From: Sugiyamaella lignohabitans
Taxonomy: Eukaryota > Ascomycota > Dipodascomycetes > Dipodascales > Trichomonascaceae
DNA length: 64,000 nucleotides
Direction: 5' to 3'
NCBI RefSeq assembly: GCF_001640025.1
Contig: NC_031674.1
Location: 1,240,001 to 1,304,000, forward strand
Part shown: piece after piece, positions 19,028 to 28,607 of the stretch
Layout: each line of letters starts with the position of its first letter
Numbering within the stretch: the stretch's first letter is position 1
Made by a program: the position numbers and the translations under genes
The notes under the pieces: generated by a model
Told to the model about the DNA's origin: nothing
Seen by the model: the letters and a program-made list of their open reading frames with translations, nothing else
The model's database searches: none

Positions 19028-19107
19028 GGGTCCCACCTCTGTCCCTGCCAACTCCTGCGAAGCAGGAGCAACCAGGGTCTGGGGCGGAGCCCCAGCCGCC
19101 GGAGGCA
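19028..19107 (-). repeat. GC hairpin element, reverse arm with linker
   Basis: Perfect CTCCTGC-GAA-GCAGGAG, AACCAGGGTC, H1 and CCGCCGGAGGCA, preceded by a linker containing GGGTCCC. It ends 92 bp downstream of the GATA-factor stop. Confidence 0.92.
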
Positions 19108-19198
19108 CAAAGGCCCCCCATAAAGATAGTACAGATCTAATACATTATATCATTATGTTCGATGTTCGTTTCTCATTTCGTGGATAGTTAGGGGACGG

Positions 19199-21727
19199 TC
19201 ACATTTTCAGCCAGTTCCATTTGCTGTCAGCCTCGACCGAGGTCGGTTGGGCGGGTGGAGGTGTGGGATGGGCGTCGGAGCGTGGGACCGATGAGGGGCC
19301 GGTGCTGAGATGGCGCATGCCGTTGGGGGTGACGGCCACGGGGGTTGAGGAGATGGAGACGGTGGGTTTGGATGGTTGCTGGACACGGGGAGAGATGGAG
19401 ATGGGACTGGCTGATTCGAGTTTGACGGAGGAGACCGAGTTGAGCGAGTTCTGACGGCTGATGGGTTTGTTGACACCGCCACTGGCTCGTCGAAGTTTCT
19501 GCATACGGTATTCATTCAAAGACTGTGGTTTCAAATCGATACCAGAAGTTTGACGCGGAGGTGCCGGTGCAAGAGCTATTGGTTTGGGTGCAATAGGAAC
19601 GTGAGTGACTGACGTTCTTTGTAACGAAGCAGCAGAACGAGCATTGACGGCTGACCAGGAGCTTCCACTTGAAGCGACAGATGTAGGTCCCGCCTGTCGT
19701 GTGGTAATTGGAATGGCACCTGATGAGACCGATGTAGATGCTTGAGAACCCCAGGACGCGATGTTGGTCATACTTCCTTCTCGTGAATTGGATCCTTGTG
19801 AAGATGCAGACGATCCAGGTCCTCTGTTTCGTTTCTTGATAAAGTCAGTCTTTAATGACAATGGACGGACTTCACCGTGTAACTTGAGAAACAGACCACA
19901 TGCGTTACATAAGGGTTGACCTTCGGCGTTTCTTCTCCATAGAGGAGTGGTACGGGTATGACAGTTGGTACATTCTGGGGGAGGTCGGTTATCAGCAGCA
20001 GCGGCAGCGGCATCAGAAACAGAAGTTGCTGGTGCTGAAGCAGAGATTTGTTCAAGTTTTGGTTGGTTAGGTTGAACAGGAGCTTTCACTGGTACAGCTT
20101 TCACAGTTGCAGGGACAGGAGATGTCACTCCTGATGAGGTATTAGGTGATGGAGAATCTTGCGATATAGCAGATTGTTGTTGGACTTGAGATTGCTGCTG
20201 TTGCTGTTGCTGCTGCTTTAATTGCTGTTGAAGTTGACTTTGAAGTGCAGAGTTTGTCTGTTGGATTTGAGAAACCCGCGCTTCGCTTGGTGTTCTCTTT
20301 AGAAGACTTTGATGCAGTAGCGATGAAGCATTGATTTGAGACTCGGTTCGGGCAATTTTCTTAGGAGAAAAGGCTGGATTGGGCACAGTACCGTACATTT
20401 CGCTAATGTGGTTCATGGAAAAGGACATTTGGTTGGTAGTTGAAACAGGTGAACCGACGGACGGTGACAGTGCTTCAGGTGATAGCATAGGAGTAACCAT
20501 GTTCGAGTTCGTCTCATCGTACTCATCAAACAGTTCGAAATGAGTACGAGGAACACTGCCAGAAATACTACTGGGAGCAGCGCCTATCATGCTGGATCTT
20601 CTGGATTTGGTGAGGTGGGAAATGGATCTTCTGGATCTGAACCCGCTAGAACTGACATTGGGACTGACAGATAAACTGGAAAAGCCCGAGTTCAATGCAC
20701 TTGATGACTTGTTGGACACAGGATCGAAGAAAGAGAACCCATTACCAAACGAAAACGAGTTCGAGTTGGGGTTGTCGACAATACTGCTGTTGCGACTATG
20801 ACTTGTACTGGACATTTTACTATTAGGGTTGTTGTAAAAGTTTTGATTAGCAGTGAACTGGCCTGACAAATCCTGAGAAGCGTCTTGGTTGAAAAAATCT
20901 TGGTATGACGAGGAGATAGATCCAGAAAGTCCTTCAATGGTCAGAGGATCCAAAGAGAACTCAAATGCATTATTTTGTTTGGTCACATCTTCATCACCGG
21001 AATGAGTAAAGCTGAACGAGTTGTCGTACTGAGCAGGAGTTGTAGTGGCAGTAGCATCGTGTCGAATATTGATGCTAGCAGTTGTTAATCGATGACTTGG
21101 GTCAGTAGTCGACGTACCAGGACCAGCCTGAGAACCTTGATAAGAGTAGCCATCCATTGGCATGGAACCATTGTTATTAACATGACCAGGTACATTTATC
21201 ACGCCACTAGGGTTATAACCAGTAGCATTATTGCTGTTATTACTAGGTTGTTGCTGTTGTTGGTTCATGGTGGTAACTCCTTCCATAGGCGAGTCGGATC
21301 CTTCAGAAGGAGAAAGCAAACTTTGAGCAGCCAAAGACATATCAGTCGAGCTTTGGTTGTTGTTGTTGTTATTGTTGATATTCATGCCATCTCCAGAGCC
21401 TAAAGCAGACTTTTTCATGAGTCCATGAATACCGTCGTATAAAGACGCACTAATACTACCGTCATTGAGAGGAGAAGGACCCTCGCCATTGCTTTCAGGA
21501 CTGGTATCTAATGGAGTTAATAGAGAGTTAGTCTGAGAACCGTAGCTCAAATAGCCATTATCCAAGTCCATGACATAGCCCAAATCAATAGGACTCTCTT
21601 TATATTGCATTCCGAGCAGATCAGCTGTTTGCATTCTTTTGGCTATATTGTCGATTCTATCCTGAGATTCCAGCGTTCGTTGCGCCTCTACCAGGAGGTT
21701 GTGAAGTTGAGAAGAAAATTCAGACAT
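19199..21727 (-). CDS. GATA zinc-finger transcription factor, AreA/Gln3/Gat1-like nitrogen regulator
   Basis: An 842-aa protein. The ATG at 21727 ([12 protein letters not shown]) is chosen over an upstream in-frame TTG. A single GATA finger at about residues 586-612 has CTNC and CNAC separated by the expected spacing with TTPLWRR and the basic tail [11 protein letters not shown]. The last residues KWNWLKM resemble the conserved WxWL(T)M end of AreA/Nit2, which contacts the corepressor Nmr. This supports a nitrogen-catabolite activator binding HGATAR sites. The rest is Ser/Asn/Gln-rich with a polyglutamine run near residue 510. The upstream gap of about 4 kb is long for a yeast. Confidence 0.87.
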   Translation of the reverse strand: MSEFSSQLHNLLVEAQRTLESQDRIDNIAKRMQTADLLGMQYKESPIDLGYVMDLDNGYLSYGSQTNSLLTPLDTSPESNGEGPSPLNDGSISASLYDGIHGLMKKSALGSGDGMNINNNNNNNQSSTDMSLAAQSLLSPSEGSDSPMEGVTTMNQQQQQPSNNSNNATGYNPSGVINVPGHVNNNGSMPMDGYSYQGSQAGPGTSTTDPSHRLTTASINIRHDATATTTPAQYDNSFSFTHSGDEDVTKQNNAFEFSLDPLTIEGLSGSISSSYQDFFNQDASQDLSGQFTANQNFYNNPNSKMSSTSHSRNSSIVDNPNSNSFSFGNGFSFFDPVSNKSSSALNSGFSSLSVSPNVSSSGFRSRRSISHLTKSRRSSMIGAAPSSISGSVPRTHFELFDEYDETNSNMVTPMLSPEALSPSVGSPVSTTNQMSFSMNHISEMYGTVPNPAFSPKKIARTESQINASSLLHQSLLKRTPSEARVSQIQQTNSALQSQLQQQLKQQQQQQQQSQVQQQSAISQDSPSPNTSSGVTSPVPATVKAVPVKAPVQPNQPKLEQISASAPATSVSDAAAAAADNRPPPECTNCHTRTTPLWRRNAEGQPLCNACGLFLKLHGEVRPLSLKTDFIKKRNRGPGSSASSQGSNSREGSMTNIASWGSQASTSVSSGAIPITTRQAGPTSVASSGSSWSAVNARSAASLQRTSVTHVPIAPKPIALAPAPPRQTSGIDLKPQSLNEYRMQKLRRASGGVNKPISRQNSLNSVSSVKLESASPISISPRVQQPSKPTVSISSTPVAVTPNGMRHLSTGPSSVPRSDAHPTPPPAQPTSVEADSKWNWLKM

Positions 21728-22786
21728 TGTGAAGGTCAATAGTACAAACGGTTAAATTCTAGCTCCAAGTTAGTACCCAGCCACGAGCTACCAATTACCA
21801 GTTGCTAATTACCAGTTATTCGTAACTAATTGCCAAAATCTCGCGGAAGTTATGACTTACAGCTTGCTATCAAATGAGAAGTCGAATATTATTTCTAGAA
21901 TTGGATTGATGTTGGTGACAGAGCAACAGTGCGGAAGCGCAAAAAACACAACCGGAACACACTATAACCAGACAGTCGAACCAGTTACTCAAACAGTCGA
22001 ATACAACCGAACAAACAATCACCAGACCGTCGAACAAATAGTCAAACTGTAAATCGAACCTGTAACTGAACTGACAGTTGAACCGACAGTTTCAATCAAA
22101 AGGTGACTCAACCAACACTAACCGTTGTCAAACGAGAATTCAAACCAAAAACCCAATAAACAAGACTCAGAATCTAGCAAAGAAAACCAAGTCAGATGTT
22201 ATTTTGAATCAGTAGCACCAGTCGACTCAGATAATATGACTCAGACCACTGAACGACCAGAGACACACACAGTTCAGTGAATATCCGAAGTTTTGCTCTT
22301 GGGCAGACCAATAAAACCAGGTAAATTGGAAAAAAAAAGAGTCGGAAAAAATGGCGATTATTGAGACCCTTTTGGTAAAAATTATCTAAGTGAAGAACTG
22401 AGTGTGGGAATGTCGTATGCTGAACCGGTTGCTAGCAGAAAATAGAAGTAGCAGTATAGTAATAGTAGTACAAGCACACACCACCTTAGAATGGGAAAGT
22501 GAGCAAAAAGAGGAAGACCACCAAAAATAAAACCAATCTAAAAAAAAAATTGACAGAAGAAAATAAGTGATAATTTGAAATCCAAATGAAAAAAAATTAG
22601 TGAAAAAAGGGAGGACAGACAAACAGAAACCAATATCGCTGGGAAATGTAAATTAGCAAAAAAGCCCACTAATACACAAAAACACTACTGAAAATATCAG
22701 GATTCAATAGGAAAGTCTAGAAATACAGAAAAATAAAATAAACCCTTCTCAATACCTAAATTCGGGCCATTGCTTTTTATTTCTGC

Positions 22787-22808
22787 CAGCAGCAGCAGCA
22801 GCAGCAGC
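22787..22808 (+). repeat. CAG/AGC trinucleotide microsatellite
   Basis: About seven tandem CAG units in intergenic sequence upstream of the GATA-factor gene. Confidence 0.85.
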
Positions 22809-23030
22809 GCACCTGCTAATAATAAGGCTGGCGTTAACGGGATTAATGTTCAAATGCAAGAAAAAGGATGGGTTTGGGAAAAAAAAAGGTTGGCTGATGT
22901 GGCGATGAGACCCAACTGGGCTGCAGTTGCACAGCTGCTGACAGGTCTGCCGGCCTCGGAGCTCCAGCCCCCCCTCCTTCTTTCCCCTCTCCCCTTCCCT
23001 CGTCCACCCCTCTCCGCCCTCACCCTACGC

Positions 23031-23086
23031 CGCTCGCGAAGCGAGCACAACCAGGGTCTGGGGCGGAGCCCCAGCCGCCGGAGGCA
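23031..23086 (-). repeat. GC hairpin element, single reverse arm
   Basis: H2 here is GCTCGC-GAA-GCGAGC, a different perfect stem, followed by ACAACCAGGGTC, H1 and CCGCCGGAGGCA. Confidence 0.92.
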
Positions 23087-23311
23087 GGCCCCCCTTTTCC
23101 CCCCTCCCCCTCACCCTCCCCTCGTCCCCTCGTTGACCGGCCGGAAAGCAGCGAGCGCGGGCTGACCAAACGGGCATTTCCAGCGGTCTGCGTCCCCCTT
23201 GGGCACACAATAAGCTAATATAGCGTGCAGATGCGTGCAGCGATAGCCGGGTGTACAGGTGGTTCGGCAGAAACTGACTGACCGGTCCACCGCGAAGCGG
23301 GGCTGGGAGTG

Positions 23312-23370
23312 TGCCTCCGGCGGCTGGGGCTCCGCCCCAGACCCTGGTTGTGCTCGCTTCGCGAGCGGCG
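23312..23370 (+). repeat. GC hairpin element, single forward arm
   Basis: Mirror of the copy at 23031: H1 (TCC loop), ACCCTGGTTGT and perfect GCTCGC-TTC-GCGAGC, then GGCGTGGG. Just upstream (about 23290) is a separate small hairpin CCGC-GAA-GCGG. Confidence 0.92.
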
Positions 23371-24282
23371 TGGGTGGAGCCGGAGACCGGTGGGGTGATG
23401 AGAGGGAGGGAGAGGGCGAGCAGTGGCATGTTTTATAGCCGGCAGTGGTCGGCCCACTATGGTTAGTGTGGCAGAGAGTTGCAGCAGCAGCACAGAAGCA
23501 ACAGCGCGCATTAGCTCGCGCGGACCGTAGTTTACGCCGGGGTCTGGCGGGGATGGTGCCAAGGCGTGTGTGGCCATGCACACGACAAAAACTAGAAGGA
23601 CAGGAACACAGCAGTGAAAAAAATCATGCATAAAAACAAATTTTCATATGTACATGTAATATGAAACGAGACTCAAGCGAGAATACCGACACTAGTCATT
23701 CGTGGCGCGCAGTGGCGCTCGCGCTCCTCTGCTGTGGCATGCAGGTGGGGGTCGACAAGGTTTTCTGTACGATAGAACTTTTTTTGCAACTAAGGTTTGT
23801 CGATAAGCTCGTCTTTGCTAGCCTAGAACTGTAAAGTGAGGGGCCTCCTGTGCAGTGAGGGGAGCCTGCCCCCTAGCTATTACTAAACAGATCATAATCC
23901 GTCATCTGTCAAAAAAACTTTTTTCATCTATAAACAAACTGTAAACAAACAAAATCCATGTACCAATTTTCCGGTCAATTGCGACCCGACCGATCTCCCA
24001 GTCCCACTCGACCCTCACAAATCAACCACTCACTCACCCACGAGCCGGACCCAGCCGCCGGCCCCTCGCAGCAGCATCCAGCCCGGAAAAACACACTACG
24101 GCCGCGGCACATGTCTCCTCCCTTTCTCACATTTTCTCACTAGCGACCATGCAGTGAAACACTAGCATCAGGCGAGCTAGCGGGGGTTTGTAGCGAGAAA
24201 AAAAAAAAAAATTTTCCCCCTGAGCACCCGAAATGCATTGTGCCTTTAATGGCACCCCGGACTGTCGTGCGACCGGGCGTCG

Positions 24283-24322
24283 TGCTTCCGACGGCTGGGG
24301 CTCTGCCCCAGACCCCGTGGCT
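24283..24322 (+). repeat. GC hairpin element, truncated forward arm
   Basis: TGCTTCCGACGG with H1 (loop TCT) and ACCCCGTGGCT; H2 is missing. It sits 19 bp before the full pair at 24342. Confidence 0.85.
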
Positions 24323-24341
24323 GAATTCTGGGGTGAGTTTG

Positions 24342-24476
24342 TGCCTCCGGCGGCTGGGGCTCCGCCCCAGACCCTGGTTGTGCTCGCTCCGCGAGCGGCC
24401 TGGACCTTCCTAGCACCGACTCGAGCGCAGCGAGAGGAGCCACGGGGTCTGGGGCAGAGCCCCAGCCGCCGGAGGC
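24342..24476. repeat. GC hairpin element, complete pair
   Basis: Forward arm with GCTCGC-TCC-GCGAGC, linker with TGGACC, reverse arm of the CGACTCGAG type (loop GCA). Inner segments of the two arms do not match. Confidence 0.94.
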
Positions 24477-24533
24477 TGCACCCCTCCCCCCGAGACACTG
24501 TCTCAGCCCGGAAAAATGTCTACAGGGGGCACA

Positions 24534-24672
24534 TGCCTCCGGCGGCTGGGGCTCCGCCCCAGACCCTGGTTGTGCTCCGCTTCGCGGAGCGGCGTGGGGA
24601 CCCATAGTACCGACTCGAGCGAAGCGAGAGAAGCCACGGGGTCTGGGGCAGAGCCCCCAGCTGCTGGAAGCA
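24534..24672. repeat. GC hairpin element, complete pair
   Basis: Forward arm with perfect GCTCCGC-TTC-GCGGAGC, linker with GGGGACCC, reverse CGACTCGAG-type arm. The right terminus is diverged (CAGCTGCTGGAAGCA). Confidence 0.94.
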
Positions 24673-24960
24673 GACCCTCTCCCCTGAGCAAACGTAGAGA
24701 TTGGGGGCATGCATGGATGTGTGCATAAAACGTCTTTTGACATACTTGCATTTCGAGCGTTTCGCCGGCTTGGGACTAGTGGCGATCGGCGGCCAGTGCA
24801 ATTAGCCTGCCAGCAAATCTTGGCTTAGTGCGGTAAGGAAGGAGAGGGGTCTGTCGATGATGAGGTCAGTAGATCTGACTACCAGTTCTCACCACACTAA
24901 TGCCGGCGGAGAAGAAAAAAAAATGCGTCTTGGGGTTGGGGTCGCGGATAGGTGGGGGCC

Positions 24961-25099
24961 TGCCTCCGGCGGCTGGGGCTCTGCCCCAGACCCCGTGGCT
25001 CGTCTCGCTTCGCTCGAGTCGGTGCTAGGGGGTCCCCACACCGCTCCGCTAAGCGGAGCACAACCAGGGTCTGGGGCGGAGCCCCGGCCGCCGGAGGCA
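24961..25099. repeat. GC hairpin element, complete pair, inverted relative to 24534
   Basis: Forward CTCGAGTCG-type arm, linker GGGGGTCCCC, reverse arm with GCTCCGC-TAA-GCGGAGC. The same composite as at 24534 in opposite orientation. Confidence 0.94.
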
Positions 25100-25251
25100 C
25101 AAACTCACCCCAGTCCCGGTAACGCTCGTGGTCTCCCCGATACCGCACCCCTCGCTGGCGCGATCAACACGCAGAACACACTCGCCGCCCCGCACCTGAG
25201 ACACAGACCCCAACTGGGCCGAACAAAGAGCGAGGGGTAGGGAGGGGGGAC

Positions 25252-25392
25252 TGCCTCCGGCGGCTGGGGCTCCGCCCCAGACCCTGGTTGTGCTCCGCTT
25301 CGCGGAGCGGCGTGGGTGACCCCTCGAGGAACGACTCGAGCGAAGCGAGAGGAGCAGCGGGGTCTGGGGCGGAGCCCCAGCCGCCGGAGGCA
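25252..25392. repeat. GC hairpin element, complete pair
   Basis: Forward arm with GCTCCGC-TTC-GCGGAGC, linker with GTGACCCC, reverse CGACTCGAG-type arm. About 370 bp upstream of the first phytase-like gene. Confidence 0.94.
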
Positions 25393-25763
25393 GGGCTGGT
25401 TCCCCCTGGGGGAGGGAGATGAGACGGCGCTGGGCCTTTTGCATGGGCTGGGGGCACGTTCGCGAACGGGTCGCGGTTACTGGCTGAGAGATGGGGGTGG
25501 GTTCTGCGGGGTATGAATAGGACGTTCAGTTTAAATAGCAGGGGATGGCGGAGAACAGGCGGATATGGTCGGAAAACGGTGAAGCTGGTGAAGCTGGTTG
25601 TTTGAGTACTTTTGTTAGGGTCGGATTGTGGCTCTGGAGGCGTGTTTTCGGTGTTTTTTGTGTTTTTGTGCGGTCTGTGAGATCGTGGCACGTCAATTGA
25701 GCTAGTGCTAGTGAAATTGAGTGTGAGAAGTTCGAGTTCGAGTCTGAGTGTGAAAAGTGGGAG

Positions 25764-27278
25764 ATGCTGAAGCTAACTGCTCTCGCTAGTCTGCTACTGC
25801 CAGGGGCCCTGGCTGCACCTGCACCTGCATTTGGCATCCCGGGATGGGGAACTCCGCCAGCCCAGTCGCCGGTGGTGAATACGGTCAAGGTCGGTGGGAA
25901 CACGTTCACGAACCATGGTCTCGTGGGTGCGGGGTCTCTTCCATCGGATTTGCGTGACCAGTTCGGCGACACGATTGGCGGGATTGGCTCGGCGATTGCT
26001 TTTGACCAGTTCTCGTTCAAAAAGAATTTCGACGGTTCTTATTCGGGTGTTCTGTATGCTCAACCGGATCGTGGTTGGAACACCGAGGGAACTACGAATT
26101 ATCATGCCAGGGTTCATGAGTTCAGTTTGAAACTCAACCCTTATTACGGCCAGAATGCCCAGTCCGCTAATAACCAGATCAGTCTCAATTATCAAAAGTC
26201 TACTAAGTATAGTGGTCCAAATGGTATTGAGACAACTGGTTTGGATGCTGGAGAGATTTATACTTCTCATGGCATTGACTTTCCAGCCGCTTTTTTGCCT
26301 AATTCTAATCAAAAGGCTCTGGCTTTGGATTTAGAGGGTTTGGTTCATGATCCTCGAGACGGCTCGTTCTGGGTGTCGGACGAATACGGCCCTTATATCT
26401 ACCATTTCGATTGTAATGGGAGATACCAGAACGTCATTGTACCTCCTGACGCTTATATTCCATATATCAATGGAGTCAAGAACTTTACTGGTAACACCGA
26501 CCCTGATGTGGGTCGTGAGTCAAATCATGGTTTCGAGGGTCTGTCCATTTCTTCAGATGGAAGATACCTGTATGCTTTATTACAAGCTGCGTTGGTTCAG
26601 GATGGTGGAACTCATGCTACCAGAGAAGAGTACACCAGACTTGTCAAGTACGACATTAGCAATCCATTTGGCGAACCCAAACTTGAAGGCGAATATGTGG
26701 TTGTTCTTCCGCAATTCAACGACCCTGCTGAGGCCAAGAATCCCAGAACTGGCGAGTCTAGTGAACTGCATTTCATCAACGATAACCAGTTTTTGTATCT
26801 TCCACGAGACAGCGGTCGTGGCCAGGGCCAGTCTAACGGCACCTCGATCTTCCGCAACGCTGAAATCTTCGATATCAGCTCCGCTACTAATATCGCCGGT
26901 TCGAAATACGACAATTCAAGTAACCCAGTGGCTCCTGATGGAAAAAACCTTGACTCGGGCGTGGTTGCTGCTACTGGTACTCCATTTGTCAACTACGACG
27001 ACAGTACCCAACTGGCGCGAGTCGGGATGCAAAACAGCAACGCGGGCAGTTCAAACGATCTCGACGAGAAATGGGAGAGTCTAGCCCTCGTGCCCACTTT
27101 CAACGCGCCAAACGATTACTTCCTGTTCACCATGAGCGACAATGATTTTATCACCCAGAACGGATATCTCAATGGCCAAAAATACAAGGACGACTCTGGA
27201 CTTAACATGCCTACCCAGATCCTTGCGTTCTGGGTGACTTTGGGAGGCGTCTCTCAGGGGGTCGAGCTTGTAGAATAA
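25764..27278 (+). CDS. Secreted phytase-family esterase-like protein, copy 1
   Basis: A 504-aa protein with an N-terminal signal peptide (MLKLTALASLLLPGALAAP). It matches the 'esterase-like activity of phytase' family, a beta-propeller fold. Conserved stretches are FTNHGLVGAGSLP, GDTIGGIGSAIAFDQ, QPDRGWNTEGT, LDLEGLVHDPRDGSFWVSDEYGP and NHGFEGLSIS. Members are secreted and some hydrolyse phosphate esters; the substrate here is not shown by sequence. A close paralog lies 1.3 kb downstream in the same orientation. This copy has a longer Pro-rich segment after the signal and less restricted codon use than copy 2. Confidence 0.85.
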   Translation: MLKLTALASLLLPGALAAPAPAFGIPGWGTPPAQSPVVNTVKVGGNTFTNHGLVGAGSLPSDLRDQFGDTIGGIGSAIAFDQFSFKKNFDGSYSGVLYAQPDRGWNTEGTTNYHARVHEFSLKLNPYYGQNAQSANNQISLNYQKSTKYSGPNGIETTGLDAGEIYTSHGIDFPAAFLPNSNQKALALDLEGLVHDPRDGSFWVSDEYGPYIYHFDCNGRYQNVIVPPDAYIPYINGVKNFTGNTDPDVGRESNHGFEGLSISSDGRYLYALLQAALVQDGGTHATREEYTRLVKYDISNPFGEPKLEGEYVVVLPQFNDPAEAKNPRTGESSELHFINDNQFLYLPRDSGRGQGQSNGTSIFRNAEIFDISSATNIAGSKYDNSSNPVAPDGKNLDSGVVAATGTPFVNYDDSTQLARVGMQNSNAGSSNDLDEKWESLALVPTFNAPNDYFLFTMSDNDFITQNGYLNGQKYKDDSGLNMPTQILAFWVTLGGVSQGVELVE

Positions 27279-28607
27279 AAGCGTGAGGTGGGTCTGCCTC
27301 CGGCGGCTGGGGCGTTGCCCCAGACCCCATTGCTCCTCTCGCTTCGCTCGAGTCGTTATCTTGGGATCCCTGAATTGCTTTAATGACTATCGAGAAGGAG
27401 AAGACGAGGGTGGTGTTGGTGCCATTTTAGAAAATAATCTGAATTTTTGTGTTTTTTTATTTATTATTTTGTTTTTATTCTTTTGATTTGTAAGCCCCGG
27501 ATTTCTTTCTCACTTTGGACCAGCGGTCCTGGAATCAATCTCTGCAGCGGGAGACCCCGCCAACAGCCAACAGTTGCTCGATTTTGTAAAACGTTGAGCC
27601 TGTCCTGGCTTTCGGTGCTCCACGCCGATTTGGACCCTGTCATACCCTGCATCTCGTGCATCTGTCACGGCGAGGTTAGCTCAAACGTCGTACCCCTGCA
27701 TGAAAAGTCTTGACTTTGCTGCATGAATGCGCATTGTTCTTATTTCAGATACGGCCTCTTCCCTCTGCAACTCATATTTATTCTTAATAATGCCTCCCCC
27801 TCACTAAATTTACCACTCGGTCTGCCAATATATTATCATATTCAATTGTCATATTTTAATATTGTGTTTAGTTTCTCAATCTTGACAATTATAGCTACGA
27901 ACTTCCAAAATGCTTCACGCTCTTTGGTCTGTTAAATGCCTCGATCATCAACTGTGGAGACCATGAATGTCCGCTGCCTATCACACTCGCATTGTCTTCC
28001 GATTCATCATTGCGACTTTCACGTGTTCTCTACACCTGCCCACTGTCGCCGTTATAGATCGGGTATGTGCATGAAAATAATCTTCACATGAAATCAGCCG
28101 TTGGATTATGTAAACTTCCCGAGAGATACGACATTACCAGGTAGGTTGCGATTAGGATTCCTGCATATCCTGAACCAATCGTCATTGAGTTTTCACTTGG
28201 ATCCAAATAAGTATTGTTATTTTGCCATTGTGTCTGCCATTGATCTGTCCCATGAAACTCTATCGACGTATTGATGCGCCCATGCTTGGAGATCGCCCAC
28301 ACTTTTTCTTGTTTATTTGTAACGATCTCCCATTATCTCGGTGGAACTGAAAATCACCGTTGAGCACGACATGGACACGGCACGAGGCGTCGGTCATGTT
28401 CATCACAAGCTATTATCACCGTTACAAGGTTAGCACGTTCACAAAACTCAATTCTGACTGGCAGTCATGTTCAAACAAACTTCGCGGAATTAAAATCAAC
28501 TTATATATAAAATGGCCCGATAATTGCTCCAATTACTGGTCATTTCCTGATAAGTGTCTGGTTCCAGGTCGAACTTCTTAACAAAGGAACAAACAAACAA
28601 AACAAAA
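27279..28607. other. Intergenic between tandem phytase-like genes
   Basis: One hairpin element arm just after the copy 1 stop, then about 1.2 kb of AT-rich sequence presumably holding the copy 2 promoter. No gene is supported. Confidence 0.5.
27295..27370 (+). repeat. GC hairpin element, forward arm truncated in the linker
   Basis: H1 with GTT loop, ACCCCATTGCTCC, CTCGAGTCG-type H2, then TTATCTTGGGATCCC where the composite ends. It begins 17 bp after the stop codon of copy 1, so it is probably in its 3' UTR. Confidence 0.9.

Larger units (their letters stand above)
18531..19198. other. Intergenic between HPC2 5' end and the GATA factor 3' end
   Basis: Holds two single hairpin element arms of opposite orientation (18681, 19028) about 260 bp apart. 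No gene is supported. Confidence 0.5.
21728..25763. other. Gene-poor 4-kb gap between the GATA factor and phytase-like genes
   Basis: The first ~1 kb is A/C-rich without stable frames and probably holds the GATA-factor leader and promoter. From about 22.9 kb it turns GC-rich and carries seven hairpin element loci up to 25.4 kb. Long frames here are created by the elements and are not genes. A CAG microsatellite lies at 22787. Confidence 0.6.

Noticed and set aside
22900..25400. CRISPR-like array
   Set aside because: Copies are inverted, irregularly spaced and in a eukaryote; the unit is a hairpin element, not a repeat-spacer array.
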